From Cupriavidus consociatus (GTDB lineage: Bacteria; Pseudomonadota; Gammaproteobacteria; Burkholderiales; Burkholderiaceae), in contig NZ_JAGIQA010000003.1 in assembly GCF_017814975.1 (NCBI RefSeq), forward strand, positions 294,673 to 358,672: 64,000 bases of DNA, written 5' to 3'. The translations under genes and the position numbers were made by a program. The stretch's first letter is position 1. Every line of letters begins with the position of its first letter. This document shows positions 1 to 9,299 of this stretch, in pieces. Under the pieces are notes generated by a model, which was not told the origin of the DNA, did no database searches, and worked only from the letters and a program-made list of their open reading frames with translations.

Positions 1-1218
1 GCCATCAACGGCGTGGCCGAGTTGCACTCGCGCCTGATGCGCGAGGACGTGCTCAAGGACTTCTACGCGATGTGGCCGGACAAATTCACCAGCATCACCA
101 ACGGCGTCACGCCGCGGCGCTGGCTGGCGCTGTCCAATCCGAGGCTGACGCGGCTGGTGACGAATGCGATCGGCGATGGCTGGATCTCCGACCTGGAGCG
201 CATCTGCGTGCTCGAGCCCTATGCCGACGATGCCGGCTTCCGCCAGCAATGGCAGGCGATGCGGCGCGCCAACAAGGAAGACCTGGCGCAGCTGATCCGG
301 GACACCACCGGCGTGGTGGTGGACCCGTCGTCGATGTTCGATGTGATGGTCAAGCGCATCCACGAATACAAGCGCCAGCACCTGGCCGTGCTGCACGTGA
401 TCGCGCTGTACCACCGCATCAAGTCCGACCCCGGCGCCGAGATCCAGCCGCGCACTTTCCTGTTCGGCGGCAAGGCCGCGCCGGGCTACGAATACGCCAA
501 GCTGATGATCCGCTTCATCACCTCGGTCGCCGACGTGATCAACCGCGACCCGCAGGTGCGCGACCGGCTCAAGGTGGTGTTCCTGCCCAACTTCAACGTC
601 ACCTTCGGCCAGCGCATCTACCCGGCGGCGGACCTGTCCGAGCAGATCTCGCTGGCGGGCAAGGAAGCCTCCGGCACTGGCAACATGAAGTTCGCCATGA
701 ACGGCGTGCTCAACATCGGCACCATGGATGGCGCCAATATCGAATTGCGCGAGGCCGTCGGCAACGACAACTTCTTCCCGTTCGGCCTGACCGCGGCCGA
801 GGTCTATGCGTTGCGCGCGAGCGGCTACGATCCGGCCGCCTACTATCACGGCAACCCGCAATTGCGCGCGGTGATCGACCTGGTGCAGCAGGGGTTCTTC
901 TCGCGCGGCGATCCGGCGCTGTTCCGGCCGCTGTTCGATCCGCAGGCTGGGCACGATCCCTACCTGCTGCTGGCGGACTTCGCTTCCTATATCGAATGCC
1001 AGCAGATCGTCTCCGACGCCTATGCCGACCCGGATCGCTGGCAACGCATGTCGGTGCTGTCGTGCGCGCGTTCCGGCCGTTTTTCGTCGGACCGCGCGAT
1101 CCGCGAATACTGCGAGCGCATCTGGAATGTCGAGGCGGTGCCGGTGCGTTTGCTGCACCGTGCCAGCGGCGCGCCATGGCAGGTCGACCCGGGCGCGCGA
1201 GGTCCGCGCGCGGCATAG
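1..1218 (+). CDS. glgP: Glycogen phosphorylase, C-terminal part (5' end outside window)
   Basis: The reading frame is open from base 1, so the gene begins upstream; 405 codons of the C-terminal half are present. The enzyme releases glucose-1-phosphate from glycogen by phosphorolysis in the cytoplasm. The family signature [10 protein letters not shown] is present, and its lysine (fragment residue 230) is the pyridoxal-phosphate attachment site. The motifs GVTPRRW and KRIHEYKRQ are also typical of GT35 phosphorylases. It lies 250 bases before treZ on the same strand, which fits a glycogen/trehalose locus. No catalytic residue appears to be missing from the part that can be seen. Confidence 0.95.
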   Translation, partial: AINGVAELHSRLMREDVLKDFYAMWPDKFTSITNGVTPRRWLALSNPRLTRLVTNAIGDGWISDLERICVLEPYADDAGFRQQWQAMRRANKEDLAQLIRDTTGVVVDPSSMFDVMVKRIHEYKRQHLAVLHVIALYHRIKSDPGAEIQPRTFLFGGKAAPGYEYAKLMIRFITSVADVINRDPQVRDRLKVVFLPNFNVTFGQRIYPAADLSEQISLAGKEASGTGNMKFAMNGVLNIGTMDGANIELREAVGNDNFFPFGLTAAEVYALRASGYDPAAYYHGNPQLRAVIDLVQQGFFSRGDPALFRPLFDPQAGHDPYLLLADFASYIECQQIVSDAYADPDRWQRMSVLSCARSGRFSSDRAIREYCERIWNVEAVPVRLLHRASGAPWQVDPGARGPRAA

Positions 1219-1468
1219 CCATGCACGCGCAAGCACACTCAAAGTCCGGCGCGCAGTGTGCGGTATCGCATGCGCGGGGCCCCGCATGACGGACAGTACT
1301 TTCTACAATCGCCCATGTAACAAAGCTTTCGGCCCGGCCGCCCGCCTGCCCGCGCGCCGCGCCGCAAAAGCGCCGTTCTGCTGGCACGGAGTTCGCATTG
1401 CGCTAGGGCCGCCGTAAGGCAATTTCCAGTCAGCAGACTCAGACGCCAGCCGATGGCAGGAGCCGAAT

Positions 1469-3472
1469 TTGAACGCGAACCCGTTTCTGCTCGCCCCGGG
1501 TGCCAGGTCCGCCCTGCCAAGCCTGAGCCCGCTCGATTGCTTTGCCGCGCCTTCATCGCGAGCCTTTTCCTCCAATGACGAACATGCGCAGGACTACCTG
1601 TTCGGGCCGGCCTGGCTGCCCGACGGGCGCGTGCGCTTCCGCCTGTGGGCACCCGATGCAGCCGCGCAAGGCCACGCCGTGCGGCTGGAGATCGCAGGCC
1701 TGGGGCCGGTCCATATGGCAGCGGGGCCGAATGGCTGGTTCGAGGCCATCGTGCCGTGCTGCGAAGGGGCACGCTACTGGTTCCGGCTCGACGACGGCAC
1801 CACCGTGCCCGACCCGGCCTCGCGCTGGCAGGCCGACGACGTGCACGGCCCGAGCATGGTGCCGGCGCGCGACGCCGCTGCGTCGTTTGCGTGGACCTGC
1901 CCCGACTGGCGCGGCCGGCCGTGGCATGAAGCCATCATCTATGAAATGCACGCGGGCCTGTGCGGCGGCTTTGCGGGCGCCGCGCAGCAATTGCCGCGGC
2001 TGGCCGCGCTGGGCTTCACCGCCATCGAGCTGATGCCGGTGGCGGAGTTTCCCGGCGGACGCAACTGGGGCTATGACGGCGTGCTGCCGTTCGCGCCGGA
2101 GTCCAGCTATGGCACCCCGGACGAACTGCGTGCGCTGGTCGACCGGGCGCACGCGCTCGGGCTGATGGTGCTGCTGGACGTGGTCTACAACCACTTCGGG
2201 CCAGAGGGCAACTACCTGCACCGCTACGCCAGCGCCTTTTTCCGCTCGGACCGACAGACCCCGTGGGGCCCGGCCATCGATTTCCGGCGCCCGCAGGTGC
2301 GGCGCTTCTTTACCGAGAACGCGCGCTACTGGCTGGAACAGTTCCGCTTCGACGGACTGCGGCTCGACGCGGTCCACGCCATCGAGGACGAAGGCTGGCT
2401 CGCGGCGCTGCCTGCCGAATTGCGCACCATGCTGGCCGATGGCGCTGGCGCCGACCGCCACCTGCACCTGGTGCTGGAGAACGACGACAATGACGCCGCG
2501 CTGCTGGCGCAGGGCTTCGACGCGCAATGGAACGATGATGCCCACCATGCGCTGCATGTGCTGCTGACCGGCGAGGACGACGGCTACTACCGCGACTATG
2601 CCAGGCCGGCCGGCGCGGGCGCCGCGGTCGATGCGGGTGAGCGAGGCCGGCCCGCGCTGCGCCACCTCGCGCGCGTGCTGGCCGAAGGCTTCGCCTACCA
2701 GGGCGAGCCGTCGCTGCACCGTTCAGGCGGCGCCACCGCCGCCACCGCCGCCACCGCCGCCACCGTATGCCGCGGCCAGCCTAGCTCGCATTTGCCGCCT
2801 GTCGCCTTCGTCAGCTTTTTGCAGAACCACGACCAGACCGGCAACCGTGCCTTCGGCGAACGGCTGGCGGGCCTGGCCGACCCGCGTGCGCTGCGTGCCG
2901 CGGTGGCGCTGCAGCTGCTGTGCCCGCAGGTGCCGTTGGTGTTCATGGGCGAAGAGACCGGCGCGCGGGAACCCTTCCTCTACTTCACCAGCCATCCGCC
3001 GGAACTGGCCAGGGCTGTGCGCGACGGCCGCCGCCGCGAATTCGCCGCCAGTTTGGCCTTCGGCGACGATGCGCGTGCCGCCGCGATCCCCGACCCTAAC
3101 GACCCGGCCACCTTCGAAGCGTCGCGGCCGTCGCTCGCGGACGACGCCGACTGGGCCCCTTACTACCGCGAGCTGCTGTCGATCCGGCGGCGCGAACTGC
3201 TGCACCGGCTGCCGGGATGCCAGTCTGCCGGCGTCGATATCCTCGGCCCCGCGGCGCTGTGCGCGCGCTGGCGCCTGGTGGACGGCATGGAACTGAGCCT
3301 GTGGCTGAACCTGGGCGACGAAGCGGCACCCGCCACCCACTCCTGCCGCGACCAGCGCACGGCGCTGCACGAGAGCGCTCCCGGCGCTGCCGCCGAACTG
3401 TCATCCGGCATGCTGCCGCCGCTGGCCTGCGTCGCCACACTGTGCGAGCCCGCCGCGGCGCGCCCCAGGTAA
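1469..3472 (+). CDS. treZ: Malto-oligosyltrehalose trehalohydrolase TreZ
   Basis: This GH13 enzyme hydrolyses maltooligosyl-trehalose to release free trehalose, the second step of the TreY/TreZ route. The protein has 667 residues. An N-terminal beta-sandwich contains FRLWAPD near residue 57. The (beta/alpha)8 barrel follows, with DVVYNHFGPEGN, the nucleophile Asp300 in GLRLDAVH, the acid/base Glu337 in LVLEND and Asp455 in NHDQTGN. The chosen start is TTG at 1469, because AGGAG sits six bases before it and no ATG fits as well. The stop overlaps the start of treY (TAATG), so the two are translationally coupled. An Ala/Thr-rich insert coded by a 9-bp tandem repeat makes it longer than the usual 580-620 residues. 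Confidence 0.94.
   Translation: MNANPFLLAPGARSALPSLSPLDCFAAPSSRAFSSNDEHAQDYLFGPAWLPDGRVRFRLWAPDAAAQGHAVRLEIAGLGPVHMAAGPNGWFEAIVPCCEGARYWFRLDDGTTVPDPASRWQADDVHGPSMVPARDAAASFAWTCPDWRGRPWHEAIIYEMHAGLCGGFAGAAQQLPRLAALGFTAIELMPVAEFPGGRNWGYDGVLPFAPESSYGTPDELRALVDRAHALGLMVLLDVVYNHFGPEGNYLHRYASAFFRSDRQTPWGPAIDFRRPQVRRFFTENARYWLEQFRFDGLRLDAVHAIEDEGWLAALPAELRTMLADGAGADRHLHLVLENDDNDAALLAQGFDAQWNDDAHHALHVLLTGEDDGYYRDYARPAGAGAAVDAGERGRPALRHLARVLAEGFAYQGEPSLHRSGGATAATAATAATVCRGQPSSHLPPVAFVSFLQNHDQTGNRAFGERLAGLADPRALRAAVALQLLCPQVPLVFMGEETGAREPFLYFTSHPPELARAVRDGRRREFAASLAFGDDARAAAIPDPNDPATFEASRPSLADDADWAPYYRELLSIRRRELLHRLPGCQSAGVDILGPAALCARWRLVDGMELSLWLNLGDEAAPATHSCRDQRTALHESAPGAAAELSSGMLPPLACVATLCEPAAARPR
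2732..2765 (+). repeat. 9-bp tandem repeat inside treZ
   Basis: The unit GCCACCGCC occurs about 3.8 times in a row and codes for alternating Ala-Thr-Ala residues. It is in frame, so a gain or loss of units changes protein length without breaking the gene. It lies between the barrel core and the NHDQ motif, in a region expected to be a surface loop. Confidence 0.85.
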
Positions 3473-6159
3473 TGCCGGCCACGGCAGCCACCGCGCCGGC
3501 AGCCGCGCGCGGCCTGCCGCACGCCACCGCCCGGCTGCAGCTGCATCCTGGCTTCACCTTCGCCGATGCCGCCGGCGTGGTCGACTACTACGCCGCGCTT
3601 GGGGTCAGCCATCTGTACCTGTCGCCGGTCTGCGAGGCCAGGCCGGGGTCCACGCACGGCTACGACGTCACCGACTTCACCCGCGTGCGCGCGGAACTGG
3701 GCGGCGAGGCGGGCCTGAAGGCGCTGGCTGCGCGCGCGCGCAGCGCCGGCCTCGGGCTGATCGTCGATATCGTGCCCAACCACATGGCGGCGGACTGCAC
3801 CCACAACGGCTGGTGGCGCGACGTGCTGGCCCACGGACGCGCCAGCCTCCATGCCGGCTGCTTCGATATCGACTGGACGCCATGCGACCCGGCGCTGCAA
3901 GGCAAGGTCCTGCTGCCGATCCTTGGGCAATCGTACTGGGATGCGGTTGTCGCCGGCGAGCTGCGGTGGGTGCCGGCCAGCGGCGACCAGCCGGCCCACG
4001 TAAGCTACTTCGACCATGTGCTGCCGCTGGCGCCGGACAGCTCCGACGCAGAGGCAGAGGCGACCGCCAACGCCGGCTGGTATGACACCACCCAGCCCGC
4101 CGGACGCACCCGGCTGCACGCGCTGCTGGAACGCCAGCACTACCGGCTGGCCTGGTGGCGCACCGCGGCCGCCTCGCTGAACTGGCGCCGCTTTTTCGAG
4201 ATCAGCGACCTGGTCGGCGTGCGCGAGGAAGACCCGCAGGTCTTCGACGCAGTCCATGCGCTGGTCTTCCGCCTTCTGCGCGAAGGCTGGATCGACGGCG
4301 TGCGCGTGGATCACGTCGACGGGCTGGCCGATCCCGCCGGCTACTGCCGACGCCTGCGTGCCGAGCTCGACCGTCACGCCGCCGCGCGGCCGCCGCTGCT
4401 GCCGCTGCAACGCCCGTGGCTCGTGGTCGAGAAAATCCTCGGCAGCGGCGAACGGCTGCCACCGGACTGGCAGGTCGACGGCACCACCGGCTACGACTTC
4501 ATGGACGACGTGGCCGCGGTGCTGCACGACGAGGCTGGCGAAGCCGCGCTGACCGCGCTGTGGGCCATGACCAGCGGCGACGCGCGCCCGTACGCCGAGC
4601 ATCTGCGCGCGGCCCGTTGCCTGGTGCTGCGGCGGCACCTCGTCACCGAATGCGACAGCGTGACCGCCCGCCTGCACGCCAGTGCACAGCAGGAGCCGGG
4701 CACGCGCGACCTCACGCCGGCGGCACTGCGGCATGCGCTGATGGCGCTGATGGCGGCCGTGCCGGTCTACCGCAGCTACTACGACGCGCAGCCGTCGGCG
4801 CGCGACGCCGCCGCCGCGCATGCCGATGACGCCATGGTCGATCAGGCGCTGCAGTCCGCGCGCGGCAGCCTGGCCCCGGACGAGGCCGTGGCACTGGCAT
4901 TCATCGCCGGCTGCCTGCGCACGCAGGCAGTGCCGGACAGCGACACCGGCGTGCTGCGCCGCCGCCTGCAGCAGCTGATGCCGGCGCTGGCGGCCAAGGC
5001 CGGCGAGGACACCGCCTTCTACCGCTATGGCCGGCTGCTGTCGCGCAACGAGGTGGGCAGCGACCCGGCGCAAGTGGCCATGCCGCCGGCGCAGTTCCAC
5101 GCCCGCATGGCGGCGCGCCGGCTGGCCGAACCGCATGCGATGCTTTCCACTGCCACGCATGACCACAAGCGCGGCGAGGATGCGCGCATGCGGCTGGCGG
5201 TGCTGAGCGAGCTGCCGGGCACTTTCGCCGACGCGGTCGCCGCATGGGAGCGCGACTGCGCCTCACTGGTGGCCACGCTGCCGCGCGCGCCCGACGCGGC
5301 CGACCGGCTGATGCTGTACCAGGCGCTGGTGGGGGCATGGCCGATGGAGCTGATGGACGCGATCGACCATTCCGGCGAAGCGGCGCCGCTACCTGAAGCC
5401 CTGCTGGCGCGGATTTCCGCGTGGCAGGTCAAGGCGATCCGCGAAGCCAAGCGCCATGGCAACTGGACCTGCCCCGATGCCGAATACGAAGCCGCATGCG
5501 AGGCCTTCCTGCGCGGCATCGCAGCGGCGTGGCCGCAAGGCGTGCTGGCGCAGATCGGCCGCTTCGCCCAGCGCATTGCCACCGCCGGTGCCGTCAACAG
5601 CCTGGCGCAGGTGCTGGTGCAGCTGACCGCTCCCGGCATTCCTGACCGTTACCAGGGCACCGAAGGCTGGGACCTGAGCCTGGTCGATCCGGACAACCGC
5701 CGCGCGCCGGACTACGCCCGGCTGCAGGCACGGCTGGCGTGCGGCGCGGGCTGGGCGCACTGGCTGGCGCACTGGCGCGACGGCCGGCTCAAGCAGCAAC
5801 TGGTGCGCCATGTGCTCGCGGCGCGCGGCGCCGACCCGGCGCTGTTTGCCGACGGCCAGTACAGCATGCTGGCTGCACAGGGCGCGCTGGCGCAGCAGGT
5901 GCTGGCGTTTGCGCGCAGCACCGCCTCGCGCCAGGCCATCACCGTGGTCACGCGGCTGTCGGCGGCGCGGGTCGACCCGGCGGTGCCGCGCATTCCGCCG
6001 GCGTGCTGGGGCGACACCACGCTGAACCTTGGCGCGCCGCAGCCCGGCCGCTGGATCGACGCACTGACAGGCCACCGGCTCGAAGCGCCCGCCGGGCGCC
6101 TGCGGCTGCGCGATGTGCTGGGCGGTCTGCCGGTGGCACTGCTGCTGCGCGAGCCTTGA
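3472..6159 (+). CDS. treY: Maltooligosyl trehalose synthase TreY
   Basis: This GH13 enzyme rearranges the reducing-end alpha-1,4 bond of maltodextrins to alpha-1,1, making maltooligosyl-trehalose for TreZ. The frame is open further upstream, but ATG at 3472 overlaps the treZ stop, and the family's N-terminal segment (ATARLQLHPGFTFADA) begins soon after it, giving 895 residues. Visible motifs are IVDIVPNHMA, the nucleophile Asp280 in GVRVDHVDGL, Glu320 in LVVEKILG and Asp564 in STATHDHKRGED. The last is a TreY hallmark. The C-terminus has the GIPDRYQGTE motif. The length is normal for TreY. The stop lies only eight bases from the end of the convergent gene at 6168. Confidence 0.95.
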   Translation: MPATAATAPAAARGLPHATARLQLHPGFTFADAAGVVDYYAALGVSHLYLSPVCEARPGSTHGYDVTDFTRVRAELGGEAGLKALAARARSAGLGLIVDIVPNHMAADCTHNGWWRDVLAHGRASLHAGCFDIDWTPCDPALQGKVLLPILGQSYWDAVVAGELRWVPASGDQPAHVSYFDHVLPLAPDSSDAEAEATANAGWYDTTQPAGRTRLHALLERQHYRLAWWRTAAASLNWRRFFEISDLVGVREEDPQVFDAVHALVFRLLREGWIDGVRVDHVDGLADPAGYCRRLRAELDRHAAARPPLLPLQRPWLVVEKILGSGERLPPDWQVDGTTGYDFMDDVAAVLHDEAGEAALTALWAMTSGDARPYAEHLRAARCLVLRRHLVTECDSVTARLHASAQQEPGTRDLTPAALRHALMALMAAVPVYRSYYDAQPSARDAAAAHADDAMVDQALQSARGSLAPDEAVALAFIAGCLRTQAVPDSDTGVLRRRLQQLMPALAAKAGEDTAFYRYGRLLSRNEVGSDPAQVAMPPAQFHARMAARRLAEPHAMLSTATHDHKRGEDARMRLAVLSELPGTFADAVAAWERDCASLVATLPRAPDAADRLMLYQALVGAWPMELMDAIDHSGEAAPLPEALLARISAWQVKAIREAKRHGNWTCPDAEYEAACEAFLRGIAAAWPQGVLAQIGRFAQRIATAGAVNSLAQVLVQLTAPGIPDRYQGTEGWDLSLVDPDNRRAPDYARLQARLACGAGWAHWLAHWRDGRLKQQLVRHVLAARGADPALFADGQYSMLAAQGALAQQVLAFARSTASRQAITVVTRLSAARVDPAVPRIPPACWGDTTLNLGAPQPGRWIDALTGHRLEAPAGRLRLRDVLGGLPVALLLREP

Positions 6160-6167
6160 AGCGCGCG

Positions 6168-6866
6168 TTACAAGCGGGGCATGTGCGGAAGCGGGGCTCG
6201 CGAGGCGATCGGGGTCAGCGGCGGGCGCGGGGCGCCCGGCGCCGCATACGGCCCAGGCCGCCCATGCGGTCCATGCGGACCCTGCAGACCGTGCGGATCA
6301 TGCGGGTCCGCCTGTCCATGATGGAATGGCTCGGCTCCGGCAGGCGGGTCGCGCTGCGCCTGGCTGGGCGAGGCGCTGCGGTCCTGCGGCAGGTAGGGCC
6401 GGATCACGACGGCGACGTAGTCGTCTTCCTTCGGCGTCACCACGATATAGGCCAGCCCGGACATGACCAGACCCACTTCGCCGAGTTCGGTGGCAATGCG
6501 CGCCACGATAAAGCGCTGCAGCAGCATTGGGTTGACGCTGTCGTCGATCGCAAGCGCAGCAGTGCAGATCGTCAGGAAGCAGCGCTCGACTTCGCGGCAG
6601 ACCACCACCACTTCATCGAGCGCATAGCCGGAACGGCTCGCACGCACCAGCACCGAAACGCCGGAACTCGGCGCGGCGCGGTGCCAGCCAGGCTTGATCT
6701 TGAAACTGGGCAGCGTCAAACCCGAGCCCGTGTCCTGCGCGACTGTATTAAAGCGCTGGGCGAAGTCCAGTGGGGTGATCGCGAGCAGCTGGCGTTCGAC
6801 CGGCGCCGAAGAAACCGACACTGACGAAGCCAGGATGACGGTGGACAGGATGCTGGCGAAATTCAT
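6168..6866 (-). CDS. Hypothetical exported protein with His/Gly/Pro-rich tail
   Basis: I do not recognise a named family. The protein has 232 residues from ATG at 6866, which has GAGGG upstream at good spacing; a longer frame exists but would bury the signal sequence. The first 21 residues (MNFASILSTVILASSVSVSSA) look like a Sec signal peptide. The middle holds a compact region with hydrophobic segments and cysteines (CREVERCFLTIC). The last 60 or so residues are low complexity, rich in His, Gly and Pro with repeated HDPHG/GPHG-type motifs, so a metal-binding tail is possible. It converges on treY. The function is unknown. Confidence 0.7.
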   Translation of the reverse strand: MNFASILSTVILASSVSVSSAPVERQLLAITPLDFAQRFNTVAQDTGSGLTLPSFKIKPGWHRAAPSSGVSVLVRASRSGYALDEVVVVCREVERCFLTICTAALAIDDSVNPMLLQRFIVARIATELGEVGLVMSGLAYIVVTPKEDDYVAVVIRPYLPQDRSASPSQAQRDPPAGAEPFHHGQADPHDPHGLQGPHGPHGRPGPYAAPGAPRPPLTPIASRAPLPHMPRL

Positions 6867-7356
6867 TTCTACCCTCGCAACAGGATGTGCCGCTCCCCCC
6901 GGCCGGCTGCGCTGAGGGCCCGTCGGCACGCGGCAAACGGGGCCGCCGCGGCGTGGGGCCGGCGTGGCGGGTTGTGCTCGGCGGCACATGCCGTACGCCA
7001 GTTTTGGCCAGCATTGCTTTCACTATAGACAGGTCCGCACGCAAGCACACGACGGTACGCAAGCGGCGCGCCACTGGTCCGTGTGCCTGCGCGGCGGGCG
7101 GCCCCGGCGACACCATTCACGCTCGCCGCGAGACGCATGCACTTTCTGCAGCTACTGTAAAAAGTACGGCGCCCACCGTGGGCGAAGCGCCGCCGGAAGG
7201 TCCGCCACGCTGCGGCGCAAGGCGCACAACGGCTACAACGTGCACTTGGGGACGGCGGGAACGGAGCTTGCAGGTCTGGGAGCGGGTGCGGGCAACGTTG
7301 CGCAGCCCGTCGCTCATGCAGTACGGTGCGCCCTACAGTAGGACAGGAGGATCGCC
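6867..7356. other. Intergenic region, 490 bases
   Basis: This gap separates the divergent genes at 6866 (minus) and 7357 (plus), so it should carry both promoters. I see AT-richer stretches near 7010-7030 (CACTATAGAC) and 7140-7170, but no promoter pair I would defend and no convincing coding signal. AGGACAGGAGGATCGCC at the right end is the ribosome binding site of the BON gene. Confidence 0.5.
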
Positions 7357-7728
7357 ATGAATTTACGTACTCGCTCCCGCATTCGCCGCCTGGCGCTGCC
7401 GCTGGCGGTACTGGCCATGGTAGTTGCGCCGGGAGTGTCCGCCGGTCCCGCCGATGCCCCGGCGGCCCCATCCTCGACGGGCCGCACCGCCGCGCCGCGC
7501 GACACCGAGATCGCCAACGACCGCGCCATTACCTCGGAAGTCCGTGCACGCCTGGCGAACGCCCGCACGCTCGACCCGGCGAAGATCCGCGTGTCGACCA
7601 TGGACGGCGTCGTCAAGCTCGAAGGCTCGGTGCGAGACGACAAGCAGCGCGTCATGGCCATGGAGCTGGCGCGCTCGGTACGCGGCGTGACCGCGGTATC
7701 CGACGAACTGCGTGCCGGTACGGATTAA
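7357..7728 (+). CDS. Exported BON-domain protein
   Basis: The protein has 123 residues. The N-terminus (about residues 1-30) is a signal peptide with an Arg-rich n-region and ending near VSAGPA. The rest is one BON domain at about 55-120: ITSEVRARLAN, then VSTMDGVVKLEGSVRD, then ARSVRGVTAVSDEL, the usual alpha-beta pattern of this domain. BON proteins act in the periplasm or envelope and are often tied to osmotic or membrane stress (OsmY family). The start has a strong AGGAGG site. It heads a run of three small plus-strand genes. The exact role is not known. Confidence 0.85.
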   Translation: MNLRTRSRIRRLALPLAVLAMVVAPGVSAGPADAPAAPSSTGRTAAPRDTEIANDRAITSEVRARLANARTLDPAKIRVSTMDGVVKLEGSVRDDKQRVMAMELARSVRGVTAVSDELRAGTD

Positions 7729-7762
7729 CGCTGATACCGCCATGAATTGCCCTGGAGACACC

Positions 7763-7996
7763 ATGAGTACCCATCGCCAACCCGACCATGACACCACCCG
7801 GCGCCGCAGCGAGCCGCGGCCTGACCCGCACAAGGGCGGACCCGACACCGAACACGAGCGCGGCAAGCCGGGACGCGACCGCCGCCACGACGTCGAGCGC
7901 GAGCACGACATTCCCGACGAGAACGGCGAGCCGCCTTCGGTCAGGCGCCGCGGCGGCAACCCGGAGGAAAGCGAACCCCCGGTGGAGAACACCTGA
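7763..7996 (+). CDS. Small highly charged disordered protein
   Basis: The product has 77 residues with no recognisable domain. It is almost entirely charged or polar (Arg, Asp, Glu, His, Pro), so it is probably disordered and soluble. ATG at 7763 follows CTGGAGACACC, a fair ribosome site, and is preferred over an upstream in-frame start at 7712 that overlaps the preceding gene. It lies 34 bases after the BON gene on the same strand and probably shares its transcript. Small charged proteins of this type are common in stress-induced loci of Cupriavidus and Ralstonia; the function is not known. Confidence 0.6.
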   Translation: MSTHRQPDHDTTRRRSEPRPDPHKGGPDTEHERGKPGRDRRHDVEREHDIPDENGEPPSVRRRGGNPEESEPPVENT

Positions 7997-8048
7997 GCGC
8001 TGCCGCGAGGTCACACCGGATCGCGCGGGAAAGACCCAAGGAGAGAGC

Positions 8049-8438
8049 ATGAGCAAGACCGTACGTACCGGCGCCCGCGACGGGGACCGTGTCGGCAGCA
8101 CCAGCGGCACGCGGCGCGACGGCGCGCAAGCTTCCGCCGGCGGCGGCCGCCCGCGCGACAAGACCGCGACAGGCGCCGCGCGCTCGCAGGCCGGCAATAT
8201 CCCCAGCACGCTGGATCCGGATCTCGAGCAAGAGACCAACGATATCGAGAGCGAGATCGAGCAGCGCGACGAAGACGCGCACATGCCGCCGGAAGACGAA
8301 ATCCCGGAAGAAGAGATTGCCGACGAAGTGGTACGCGCGGCCGAAGGACTTCCGGCCGAGGTGCCGGTCGACAAGGCCGACCGCACCGACGATCGCGACG
8401 AGCACCCGCCGCACCCGTCCCGGCGCAACGAGGACTGA
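8049..8438 (+). CDS. Acidic disordered hypothetical protein
   Basis: The protein has 129 residues and starts at ATG 8049 behind AAGGAGAGAGC, a strong site. The first 50 residues are basic and Gly/Arg-rich. The middle is very acidic (LEQETNDIESEIEQRDED, then PPEDEIPEEEIADEVV), and the end is again charged. No enzyme motif is visible. It is the third gene of the plus-strand run after the BON gene and is followed by a hairpin terminator. A protective or chaperone-like role is only a guess. Confidence 0.65.
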   Translation: MSKTVRTGARDGDRVGSTSGTRRDGAQASAGGGRPRDKTATGAARSQAGNIPSTLDPDLEQETNDIESEIEQRDEDAHMPPEDEIPEEEIADEVVRAAEGLPAEVPVDKADRTDDRDEHPPHPSRRNED

Positions 8439-8456
8439 AGCGCAGGCCAACAAAAA

Positions 8457-8489
8457 GGGCGGCGGCGCAGGTTCGCTGCGTCGCCGCCC
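8457..8489. terminator. Hairpin terminator between convergent genes
   Basis: A 14-bp stem (GGGCGGCGGCGCAG with CTGCGTCGCCGCCC, one G-T pair) closes a 5-base loop. On the minus strand it is followed by a run of T, so it is a good intrinsic terminator for the gene at 8540. It may also stop the plus-strand transcript ending at 8438. Confidence 0.8.
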
Positions 8490-8539
8490 TTCCCCGCGGC
8501 CCTCGACCCTCTCCCGCGCTCTCGCGCGTTCTCCCGTCC

Positions 8540-9292
8540 TTATTCCGAAGCCAGCAACCCGTAGCGCTGCACGCGGATGTGGTTGATCACGTCCTGCACG
8601 CCAAACACGCGCTCCGCAATTTCCTCGATATCGTACTTGGTGTGGCGATCGTTGACCTTGCCCTCCAGCGTCACCACGCCTTCCTGCACGCGGACTTCAA
8701 CGTCGCTGACATCGAGCTCGTCATCGCGCGCCAGCCGGTTGCAGACCTCATCGTGGATGCGGTCGTCATCGCGCCGGTAGTTGCGTGGGCCGGCGCGACG
8801 GCGTTGCAAGCTGGCGTCCCACTCGTCGCCGATGTCGCCGTAGTCGCCATACCCGCGTGCCTCGCGCTCATAGCGCTCGTCCTGCCAGCGGTAGCCATAG
8901 CGTTCCGGCTCGTCATAGCCGCCACCATAGCCGCGATAGCCTCCACCGCGGTCATCGCGCGCGTAGCGGCCGCGGCCCGCGCCCGCTGGGCTGCGCCGCG
9001 ACCATTCGTCCTCGTAGCGGCCGTCGTCACCCCCGCTGCCGGCATAAGTGCGCTCGGCCGGCCAGCGCCATTCTTCGACGTACAGCCCATACCACTCTTC
9101 GTCCCCTGGCGTCACGTCCTGGGTCTGGTCGCGCGGCAGCCGCTCTGCGGCATTGCCGTAGCGACCACCGCTGAGTTCCCGCTGGCGCCGGTTGCGCGAC
9201 TGAGCCGGAATGCCGCTGTAGCCCTGCTCGTTGCCCCCATACTGCTTGTCGGGGCGCCTGCGCAAGTAGTTGTCGTCGCTCTGTCTCATCAT
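8540..9292 (-). CDS. BON-domain protein with Gly/Tyr/Arg-rich N-terminus
   Basis: The protein has 250 residues with no signal peptide. Residues 1 to about 165 are low complexity, rich in Gly, Tyr, Arg and Asp, with a motif of the type EWYGLYVEEWRWP. The C-terminus is a BON domain: DDRIHDEVCNRLARD, then VEVRVQEGVVTLEGKVND, then IAERVFGVQDVINHIRV. Two adjacent ATGs (9292 and 9289) follow AGGAG; the second has the better spacing. The domain layout resembles the cytoplasmic SWFGD/BON-type stress proteins of betaproteobacteria. It faces the run of small charged genes across a shared terminator. Confidence 0.8.
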   Translation of the reverse strand: MMRQSDDNYLRRRPDKQYGGNEQGYSGIPAQSRNRRQRELSGGRYGNAAERLPRDQTQDVTPGDEEWYGLYVEEWRWPAERTYAGSGGDDGRYEDEWSRRSPAGAGRGRYARDDRGGGYRGYGGGYDEPERYGYRWQDERYEREARGYGDYGDIGDEWDASLQRRRAGPRNYRRDDDRIHDEVCNRLARDDELDVSDVEVRVQEGVVTLEGKVNDRHTKYDIEEIAERVFGVQDVINHIRVQRYGLLASE

Positions 9293-9299
9293 CGTGCTC

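Noticed and set aside
2732..2765. CRISPR-like repeat
   Set aside because: The units are 9 bp, directly adjacent, in frame and without spacers. No CRISPR array was seen in the window.
3163..5166. 667-codon frame on the minus strand across treZ and treY
   Set aside because: It has no domains and spans two real plus-strand genes whose motifs are intact.
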